Of a stretch of DNA of 14,961 nucleotides, positions 1 to 5,826 are shown piece by piece; the stretch's first letter is position 1, and each line of letters begins with the position of its first letter. This DNA is from Klebsiella pneumoniae (GTDB lineage: Bacteria > Bacteroidota > Bacteroidia > Flavobacteriales > Flavobacteriaceae): positions 1-14,961 of the forward strand of contig CALPPA020000012.1 of the NCBI GenBank assembly GCA_943325355.2. The letters run 5' to 3'. The notes under the pieces were generated by a model. The model did no database searches, was not told the origin of the DNA, and was given only the letters and a program-made list of their open reading frames with translations. The position numbers were made by a program, and so were the translations under genes.

Positions 1-165
1 AATAGTATGGTCTGGTGATTTAAAAGTAAAAAATCCTTTGGCATTCCCACTTTTGATCAACACCGATTTCCCGTCTTTTTTGGACATTTGAAATTGAATC
101 GGTGCCATTTCGACACAATAATTGCAGCCAATACATTTGGCTCTTTGGAGCGTTACAATAACCAT
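1..165 (-). CDS. 4Fe-4S ferredoxin, partial (C-terminus beyond window)
   Basis: The reverse strand encodes 55 codons from an ATG at 165-163 to the window edge with no stop. The protein starts MVIVTLQRAKCIGCNYC and has Cys11, Cys14 and Cys17 in a CxxCxxC array followed by Pro22, the usual first half of a bacterial 4Fe-4S ferredoxin. The fourth cysteine should lie beyond the edge. The ATG overlaps the TAA stop of trhP (TAATG), so translation of the two is very likely coupled. Small ferredoxins carry single electrons between cytoplasmic enzymes. The tight link to a U32 hydroxylase suggests, by inference only, that it serves that enzyme or its Fe-S cluster. The family call is firm; the partner is not proven. 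Confidence 0.85.
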   Translation of the reverse strand, partial: MVIVTLQRAKCIGCNYCVEMAPIQFQMSKKDGKSVLIKSGNAKGFFTFKSPDHTI

Positions 166-1406
166 TAGGCTTCCACGATTTTATATAATTTGTCCGACAT
201 TCGGATGCGGAATGGTAATTTTAAAGTACAATCGTCTCCTTTTGCAGCTTTTTCTGCCACGGCATCATTCACATACATTTCTTCGATAATCATTTCTTGT
301 GCACCAGTGCTTGGACCTGTTACCAATATTTTGTCGCCAATTTTAATATCGTAAGCCTCGATTTTGAATTGTCCAATGGCTGCTTTTGGGAAAAAATGAG
401 TTCCTTTTCCAACATATACTTTTTTCTGGGTTGCCATCGATCCCGAAACATCGCTCCATTCGCCCAATTCCTGTCCGAGATAATAGCCTGCCCAAAATCC
501 GCGATTGTAAACTGTGTTCAAAGCTTCCATCCAAACCGTCACTTTTTCTTTTGAAAAGGTGTTTTCATAATAACTATCAATCGCCTCACGATAGGTTTTG
601 ATTACGGTGGCAACATATTCTGGAGCGCGACCACGTCCTTCAATTTTCAAGACTTTAATTCCGGAGTCAATCACTTGATCCAGAAAATCTATGGTACATA
701 AATCTTTTGGTGACATTAAATACTCGTTCTCAACCTCGATTTCAAAACCGGTTTCTTGGTCAATAACGGTGTATTTCTTGCGGCAATTTTGCTTGCAAGC
801 GCCACGATTTGCCGATGAATTATCAGAATGCAAACTCAAATAACATTTCCCCGAAACCGCCATACACAAAGCACCGTGACCGAAGATTTCTATTTCTACC
901 AAGTTTCGGCTTGGTCCTTTGATTTGTTCTTTTTCGATTTGTTCCGTAATTTTTTTCACTTGACGCAAACTCAATTCACGAGACAAAACGATGGTGTCTG
1001 CAAAAAGGCTGTAGAATTTTACGGTTTCAGCATTGGTCACGTTCAATTGCGTCGAAATATGAACTTCCATCCCGATTCCTCTCGCCATTGCAATAACAGC
1101 TTGATCGGAGGCAATCACTGCGGTAATTTTTGCTTCCTTGGCTTTGGCCAATAATGTTTTTACGACTGATAAATCGTGATCGTAAATAATGGTGTTTAAT
1201 GTCAGGTAACTTCGAACATTTTTGGCTTCGCAACGACGGGTAATTTCCGGCAAATCAGCTATCGTGAAATTTACGGTGGCACGAGCGCGCATATTCAATT
1301 GTTCTACGCCAAAGTAAACGGAATCTGCTCCGTTGTCAAGTCCTGCTTGCAAGGATTCGAAATTCCCGGCGGGAGCCATTAATTCTATTTTGTTATTGGT
1401 GTTCAT
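165..1406 (-). CDS. trhP: Peptidase U32 family tRNA uridine-34 5-hydroxylase TrhP
   Basis: A 413-residue U32 protein without a signal peptide, so cytoplasmic. The N-terminal barrel opens with ELMAPAGNFESL, and the U32 signature is at about 173-191 (EIFGHGALCMAVSGKC). Cys181, Cys188, Cys204/Cys208 and Cys237 resemble the spacing of Fe-S ligands in the U32 protein UbiU, so a cluster is plausible. Residues 328-413 form the U32 C-terminal domain. In E. coli, TrhP (YegQ) makes 5-hydroxyuridine at tRNA position 34 using prephenate. Despite the old name, no protease activity is expected. The ATG is 6 bases after the trhO stop, and the TAA overlaps the ferredoxin ATG, so this is the middle gene of a three-gene operon. 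Another U32 role (such as the rRNA hydroxylase RlhA) is possible, but RlhA is longer and the trhO neighbour favours TrhP. Confidence 0.85.
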   Translation of the reverse strand: MNTNNKIELMAPAGNFESLQAGLDNGADSVYFGVEQLNMRARATVNFTIADLPEITRRCEAKNVRSYLTLNTIIYDHDLSVVKTLLAKAKEAKITAVIASDQAVIAMARGIGMEVHISTQLNVTNAETVKFYSLFADTIVLSRELSLRQVKKITEQIEKEQIKGPSRNLVEIEIFGHGALCMAVSGKCYLSLHSDNSSANRGACKQNCRKKYTVIDQETGFEIEVENEYLMSPKDLCTIDFLDQVIDSGIKVLKIEGRGRAPEYVATVIKTYREAIDSYYENTFSKEKVTVWMEALNTVYNRGFWAGYYLGQELGEWSDVSGSMATQKKVYVGKGTHFFPKAAIGQFKIEAYDIKIGDKILVTGPSTGAQEMIIEEMYVNDAVAEKAAKGDDCTLKLPFRIRMSDKLYKIVEA

Positions 1407-1412
1407 AATAAA

Positions 1413-2768
1413 TTAGTTTAAAATTTTATATAATTTATCAGACAATCGAATCCTGAACGGGACTTTAAAAGTACAAGTATCTCCTGAAACAGCTTTTTCT
1501 GAAGCTATTTCGTTGACAAACATTTCGTCAATAATCATATGTTGTTCCCCAGTTGTGGAACCTTTGATGAGAATGGTATCACCAACCTTGATTTCGTTTT
1601 CCTCAATTAGAAACTGGGCAATATTTGCTTTTGGAAAAAAGTGTGTTCCTTTTCCAATATAGATTTTCTTTAATTTTGGTTCTTTCTTTAAAACTTTTTT
1701 TGTTTCTTCTGTAGTGAAAACAACATAACTTTCAATGTTGTTCTTGAAAGTCAAAACATCGGATTTCCCTTTTTTGAAAATTTTGTTTCCGTTTTTGATT
1801 CCTCTTCGAATAGCTTTTTGCTCTTCTTCCGGCAAATGAATAACCTCAACGCATTCAGTTGAACAGCAGCCTTCCATTTTTTGCTTACAAGAATCACATT
1901 GGATAAAAAGCAAATGACAACCTTCGTTGGTGCAATTAGTGTGAACGTCGCAAGGTTCACCACATTGATGGCATTGAGAAACAATATCGTCGGTGATTCT
2001 TTCGCCCAAGCGAGGGTCGAACACAAAGTTTTTTCCAATGAATTTGCTTTCCAGACCTTCGGCTTTTACTTGACGGGTGTATTCTATGATTCCGCCTTCG
2101 AGTTGGTACACGTTTTCGAAACCTTTGTGTTTGAAGTAGGCGCTGGCTTTTTCGCAACGAATTCCGCCGGTGCAATACATCAATAGTTTTTTGTCTTGTT
2201 TGTGTTCTGAAAGTTGTTCTTCGATAATGGGCAATGATTCTCTGAAAGTATCGACGTCGGGTTTTATGGCATTGGTAAAATGACCGATTTCCGATTCGTA
2301 ATGATTTCTCATATCGACCACAATCGTATTTGGGTCTTCGAGTAGTTCATTGAATTCATTGGCTTTTAGATGAATTCCAATGTTGGTTACATCGAAAGTT
2401 TCATCCACTAATCCATCAGCTACTATTTTGTCACGGACTTTTACCGTAAGTTTCAAAAAGGAATGATCGTCTTGCTCTACAGCAATGTTCAACCGAATAC
2501 CTTTCATAAAATCGTATTTTTCGATAGTGTCTTTGAAGGCATAAAAATTATCGGCAGGAATTGACAACTGAGCGTTAATTCCTTCGTTGGCAACATAAAT
2601 TCGTCCTAAAACCTCAAGTGGATTCCAAGCTAAGAATAATTCGTTACGAAATTGTGTGGGATTTGAGATTTGCGCATAAGCATAAAAAGACAATGTGAGA
2701 CGTTGCTTTCCGGCATCGTCAATCATAGTGGCTCTTTCCTCTGCGCTTAAAGTGTTGTACAGTTGCAT
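1413..2768 (-). CDS. trhO: Rhodanese-type tRNA uridine-34 5-hydroxylase TrhO with an extra C-terminal U32-like domain
   Basis: A 451-residue cytoplasmic protein. Order: an N-terminal alpha/beta domain (about 1-120) typical of TrhO/YceA, a rhodanese domain (about 125-235) with active-site loop CTGGIRC (Cys199-Cys205), and a cysteine-rich stretch at 266-306 with ten cysteines, likely metal binding. A lysine-rich linker follows, then an extra domain at 367-451. E. coli TrhO (YceA) is about 350 residues and performs O2-dependent 5-hydroxylation of tRNA U34. The extra domain closely matches the C-terminus of the neighbouring TrhP, including GKGTHFFPKA and PFRIR. The start at 2768 follows a TACCTTTG promoter box by 34 bases. 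It is the first gene of the trhO-trhP-ferredoxin operon. The enzyme assignment rests on family membership; the role of the added domain is unknown. Confidence 0.88.
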   Translation of the reverse strand: MQLYNTLSAEERATMIDDAGKQRLTLSFYAYAQISNPTQFRNELFLAWNPLEVLGRIYVANEGINAQLSIPADNFYAFKDTIEKYDFMKGIRLNIAVEQDDHSFLKLTVKVRDKIVADGLVDETFDVTNIGIHLKANEFNELLEDPNTIVVDMRNHYESEIGHFTNAIKPDVDTFRESLPIIEEQLSEHKQDKKLLMYCTGGIRCEKASAYFKHKGFENVYQLEGGIIEYTRQVKAEGLESKFIGKNFVFDPRLGERITDDIVSQCHQCGEPCDVHTNCTNEGCHLLFIQCDSCKQKMEGCCSTECVEVIHLPEEEQKAIRRGIKNGNKIFKKGKSDVLTFKNNIESYVVFTTEETKKVLKKEPKLKKIYIGKGTHFFPKANIAQFLIEENEIKVGDTILIKGSTTGEQHMIIDEMFVNEIASEKAVSGDTCTFKVPFRIRLSDKLYKILN

Positions 2769-2802
2769 GCTATAAACAGTTAAGTTGAGAAATTTAATTT
2801 TG

Positions 2803-2810
2803 CAAAGGTA
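2803..2810 (-). promoter_or_regulatory. Candidate -7 box for the trhO operon
   Basis: Read on the minus strand, TACCTTTG matches the Bacteroidetes -7 consensus TAnnTTTG exactly and lies 34 bases before the trhO ATG. I see no clean TTTG -33 element at the usual spacing. The transcription start is inferred. Confidence 0.55.
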
Positions 2811-2820
2811 GAATGTTTAC

Positions 2821-2870
2821 AGTAAAGGCGCAAGGTTTTTGCGAAGTTCACAAAGAGTTGCGTAAAATCA
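2821..2870. repeat. Degenerate GCGCAAGG / GCGAAG / CACAAAG intergenic repeat
   Basis: The noncoding stretch upstream of trhO repeats variants of a G(C/T)G(C)AA(A)GG-like unit: GTAAAGGCGCAAGG, GCGAAG, CACAAAG and TTGCGTAAAA. Similar units are common between genes in Flavobacterium genomes. This is from memory of such genomes, not a search. It contains no gene. Confidence 0.4.
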
Positions 2871-2903
2871 AGTGAATTTTGTTCAGTAGAATTGTATAAA
2901 CTT

Positions 2904-3290
2904 TTACTTTATAATGGTACAAACTCCGTTAATACATTTTACCTCGGTAGGAGGCAATGCATACATACAATCCGATATAGCATTGGTTTGAATGTTGTAC
3001 AACCTATTCATTTCATTGTAGTTTGCCACCATTTCCTTCAGTTTAGTTAAGTTAACGCTATTGGAAAAAAGTAAATACGTATAAGGACCACCGCAAGGTT
3101 TTGTGCCAAAAGCAATAAAACTACAACCCACACTTTCAGAACAGCTAAAACTGTTGATATAGTTTTGAATTTCTTGCTTTTTTACATCTAATTGCGCTGA
3201 AGTAATATCAGCTGAAGGCTCATTTGAGTCAGAACATTGAAAACTTTGAAGTAGGATAAAAAGCACTACTATTTTAAAAAACAATTTCAT
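2904..3290 (-). CDS. Small cysteine-rich lipoprotein of unknown function
   Basis: A 128-residue protein from ATG at 3290. The reading frame extends upstream to a TTG at 3299, but the ATG gives a clean signal sequence (MKLFFKIVVLFILL) ending at a cysteine (SFQC-SDS), a plausible lipoprotein cleavage site. The mature part holds six further cysteines, enough for three disulfides, in SFSC, GCSF, KPCGGPYTY, DCMY and KCINGVC contexts. The CGGP and final KCxNGxC motifs resemble small secreted proteins I recall from other Flavobacteriia, but I cannot name a family or function. It probably sits in the periplasm or at the outer membrane. It lies between ppk2 and trhO on the same strand with gaps over 130 bases, so it is likely its own transcription unit. 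Confidence 0.75.
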   Translation of the reverse strand: MKLFFKIVVLFILLQSFQCSDSNEPSADITSAQLDVKKQEIQNYINSFSCSESVGCSFIAFGTKPCGGPYTYLLFSNSVNLTKLKEMVANYNEMNRLYNIQTNAISDCMYALPPTEVKCINGVCTIIK

Positions 3291-3321
3291 AACAATCAAG
3301 ATTGGTTTGTGTCTATAAATG

Positions 3322-3329
3322 TAAAGATA
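3322..3329 (-). promoter_or_regulatory. Candidate -7 box for the lipoprotein gene
   Basis: Minus-strand TATCTTTA differs from TAnnTTTG by one base and lies 31 bases before the lipoprotein ATG. No convincing -33 box is seen, so this is a weak call. Confidence 0.35.
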
Positions 3330-3445
3330 AAAAATAGTTTTATTTTATTGTAAATTTTCTGTTTTGGCAATTTGCCGCCAATGAGCTAGCGTAATTTTGA
3401 TATTTTTCATTCGCTATACAAATCCTTTTAAGAACCTCTACCGAA

Positions 3446-4399
3446 TTATTTTTCGTCTAGTAATGTTTTTTTAATAGCTTGTAATTCTTCTAATTTTTCA
3501 GTGCTAACGGTTGGATATTCCAAGTCCATTTCATCTAAAGTAGTAATAATTGCTGATGCAATCGCAATTCTTGCATAGGATTTATCATCGGCAGGAATAA
3601 CATACCAAGGTGATTTTTTGGTCGAAGTATTTTTGATTAATTCTTGGTAAGCGTGCATATAATCATCCCAGTATTCTCTTTCTTTGACATCTCCTGTGCT
3701 AAATTTCCAATTTTTGTCTTGATCCTCAATGCGTTCAATAAAGCGTGCTTTTTGTTCTTCTTTTGATACGTTTAGAAAAATTTTGATTACGATAGTCCCA
3801 TTTCTATTTAGATATTTTTCGAAGTTGCGAATGTCTTCAAAACGTTCTTCCCAAATGTTTTTGGTTACTAACTTTTCAGCGAGTTTTTGACCTTTCAAAA
3901 TCGCTTCATGCACTCTAACCACCAGTACTTCTTCATAATAAGAACGATTAAAAATGCCAATTCGTCCTCTTTCTGGCAAATGTTTTTGACAACGCCATAA
4001 AAAATCATGGTCTAATTCTTCAGAACTAGGTGCTTTAAAAGAGGAAACTTGGCACCCTTGTGGATTTACGCCTGACATTACATGCTTAATGGCACCATCT
4101 TTCCCAGCGGCATCCATTGCTTGAAAAATAATTAATAGAGACCATTTGTCTTGAGCATACAAAATTTCTTGCATTGCAGCTAAGGCATCAACACCCATTT
4201 GTAGAGTTTCTTTAACCAATGATTTTCCTTCTGAGCCTAAATTAAAAGTGGCTTTGGTTTCAAAATCATTTAGGTTAAAATCAGCTCCTTTGCTAATACA
4301 ATATTGGTTGGAGAAATTTTTTGCATGTTGAATAAGGCCTTTTTTATTTATAGTAGTTAAAACTTTTGATTTTTCTGAAAAGGGGTTTGATTTTGACAT
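3446..4399 (-). CDS. ppk2: Polyphosphate kinase 2 family, class III-like polyphosphate:nucleotide phosphotransferase
   Basis: A 317-residue cytoplasmic PPK2 protein. The Walker A loop AMDAAGKDG is at 94-102 with Lys100. The class-typical HVMSGVNPQGCQV follows at 106-118, and the Walker B/lid region (NRSYYEEVLVVRVH) is at 151-164. PPK2 enzymes transfer phosphate between inorganic polyphosphate and nucleotides. Single-domain proteins with this motif set belong to the branch that phosphorylates AMP and/or ADP from polyphosphate (class III). The first Walker A glycine is alanine here; I recall this in related proteins and do not read it as inactivation. Length is normal. The start is the first ATG and there is no signal peptide. 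It is probably monocistronic, with an AT-rich palindrome about 20 bases upstream. No polyP-synthesising ppk1 is in the window. The family is certain; nucleotide preference is not. Confidence 0.9.
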   Translation of the reverse strand: MSKSNPFSEKSKVLTTINKKGLIQHAKNFSNQYCISKGADFNLNDFETKATFNLGSEGKSLVKETLQMGVDALAAMQEILYAQDKWSLLIIFQAMDAAGKDGAIKHVMSGVNPQGCQVSSFKAPSSEELDHDFLWRCQKHLPERGRIGIFNRSYYEEVLVVRVHEAILKGQKLAEKLVTKNIWEERFEDIRNFEKYLNRNGTIVIKIFLNVSKEEQKARFIERIEDQDKNWKFSTGDVKEREYWDDYMHAYQELIKNTSTKKSPWYVIPADDKSYARIAIASAIITTLDEMDLEYPTVSTEKLEELQAIKKTLLDEK

Positions 4400-4659
4400 A
4401 AATAGTAGTGTTTTTAATTATAAAATTTTATAACTTGAAAAAGAGATGGCTTAATTTTGATTCTCGGTTTAAAAATATAATCACTTAAAATCATCAAAAT
4501 CATTGTTGGATTATTTTGGATTTAAAAATGCGATGTAATTTATAAAAAAAATTACTTTGTAAAAATGATAATTAAAAAAAAAAGTTAATTTAGCTTTTTT
4601 GAATTTTAAACTATTATTAATAAGCTGAATATTAACACATCATAATACTAAATTGCAAA
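4400..4659. promoter_or_regulatory. AT-rich divergent intergenic region between ppk2 and the efflux operon
   Basis: These 260 bases must hold the promoters for both ppk2 (minus) and the RND operon (plus). The stretch is extremely AT-rich with A-tracts around 4545-4585. TTTG at 4556-4559 and TAGCTTTT at 4591-4598 resemble -33 and -7 elements for the plus strand, but their 31-base spacing is too wide for a confident pair. No regulator gene or small reading frame is supported here. Confidence 0.5.
4418..4433. repeat. 16-bp perfect palindrome upstream of ppk2
   Basis: TTATAAAATTTTATAA reads the same on both strands and ends 19 bases before the ppk2 ATG. It could be an operator for a dimeric regulator, but in DNA this AT-rich it may be chance. 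Confidence 0.4.
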
Positions 4660-5808
4660 ATGAAACAAACGTACTTTTTATCTGCAATACTATCACTTTT
4701 TATAATGCAATCGTGCAAGAAAGGAGCTGCTCCTGAAATGAAACCACTTGAAATTTCTGTTACTGAAGTTTTGGAACAAGATGTAAGACTTGAATCTGAA
4801 TTTACAGGGCAAACCTTCGGACAATCGGACATTCAAATTAATCCCAGAGTTGATGGCGTTATTGAAAGTCTTAATTTTAAAGAGGGCAGTTTGGTGACCA
4901 AAGGTCAGTTGCTATACGCCATCGATCCACTTCCATACCAAGCTAAAGTAAATCAGGCAGAAGGAGCATTGGCAGAGGTAGAAGCTACATTAGTAAAAAC
5001 CAAATCAGACTATGATATGATGGTTCCCTTAGCCAAAATGAATGCAGTGAGCCAAAGAGAATTAATAGCTGCAAAAGCGGCTTATAATGCATCGATAGCT
5101 TCTATAACTGCTTCAAAGGCAAGTTTGCAAAACGCAAAATTAGAATTGGGCTACTGCAGAATATTATCGCCAATTACAGGATTAATTGGAATTTCAAAAG
5201 TGAGAGTAGGCGATTATGTTCGTCCCGGTCCAACTTCGGTTTTGAATACCGTTTCTGATTTGGGAGATGTAAGGGTTCGTTTTACTATGAGTGAACAAGA
5301 ATTTCTGAGGATTTTCAGGGAAATAAACAAAAAAGATTCCAGTCTAAAAGGAGCAGGACAATCCATTTCATTGAAACTATCAGATGGTACGATGTATCCA
5401 CAAACAGGAAAAATGAGTTTCGCCGATAGGCAAATTGACCCAACTACTGGAGCCATAACTTTTGAAGCGGCATTCCCAAATCCTGACAAGTTATTGCGTC
5501 CAGGTCAATATGTTAAAATTGCTGTGGTTACTGATGTTCGCAAAGAAGCCTTGATTATTCCTCAACGTGCTGTTATCGAAATGCAAGGAATTTATCAGGT
5601 ATATGTTTTGGGAGATAGTAGTAAAGTTCAGATGCAAATTATCAAAACAGGACCTTCTTATAAAGACGGTTATGTGGTTGAAGAGGGTTTAAAATCGGGT
5701 GATAAAATTGCTTTGGGAGGAACTTCATTGTTGAAAAACGGAAGCGTTATTATCCCAAAAAATACTCCTTGGCAACCTGGTCAACCTCAAACAGCAACAA
5801 TAAAATAA
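4660..5808 (+). CDS. RND efflux periplasmic adaptor lipoprotein (AcrA/MexA type)
   Basis: A 382-residue membrane fusion protein. The signal sequence ends at MQSC with Cys19, so it is a periplasmic lipoprotein. Order: the first half of the barrel-sandwich (about 57-92, with GVIESLNFKEGSLVTKGQ), an alpha-helical hairpin (about 95-163, with the typical hairpin-tip region AVSQRELIAAKAAYN), then the second half of the sandwich (about 164-200, SPITGLIGISKVRVGDYV). Beta-barrel and membrane-proximal domains follow. Such adaptors join the inner-membrane RND pump to an outer-membrane channel. It is the first gene of a three-gene operon; the permease starts 18 bases after its stop. The first ATG is chosen because it opens the signal peptide. 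The substrate cannot be read from the sequence. Confidence 0.93.
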   Translation: MKQTYFLSAILSLFIMQSCKKGAAPEMKPLEISVTEVLEQDVRLESEFTGQTFGQSDIQINPRVDGVIESLNFKEGSLVTKGQLLYAIDPLPYQAKVNQAEGALAEVEATLVKTKSDYDMMVPLAKMNAVSQRELIAAKAAYNASIASITASKASLQNAKLELGYCRILSPITGLIGISKVRVGDYVRPGPTSVLNTVSDLGDVRVRFTMSEQEFLRIFREINKKDSSLKGAGQSISLKLSDGTMYPQTGKMSFADRQIDPTTGAITFEAAFPNPDKLLRPGQYVKIAVVTDVRKEALIIPQRAVIEMQGIYQVYVLGDSSKVQMQIIKTGPSYKDGYVVEEGLKSGDKIALGGTSLLKNGSVIIPKNTPWQPGQPQTATIK

Positions 5809-5826
5809 TTTTAGAGAACTAGTATT

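Noticed and set aside
828..1154. Plus-strand open frame opposite trhP
   Set aside because: It is fully antisense to a well-supported U32 gene, its product has no recognisable motif and composition is unlike a real protein.
1881..2186. Plus-strand open frame opposite trhO
   Set aside because: It is a shadow of the rhodanese and cysteine-rich coding sequence, with no start context or motif.
3291..3299. TTG start giving a three-residue longer lipoprotein
   Set aside because: The ATG at 3290 gives a standard signal peptide; the TTG adds MIV only and no start signal.
3366..3376. GGCAATTTGCC palindrome downstream of ppk2
   Set aside because: The stem is only five pairs with almost no loop and no T-tract on either strand, so it is not a credible terminator.
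3446..4399. Possible inactive ppk2 because the first Walker A glycine is alanine
   Set aside because: The rest of the loop (AAGKDG), Walker B and lid residues are intact, and alanine at this place is tolerated in related proteins as I recall them.
4552..4559. TTACTTTG as a -7 box for the efflux operon
   Set aside because: It lacks the leading TA of TAnnTTTG and is 100 bases from the start; no -33 element is at the right spacing.
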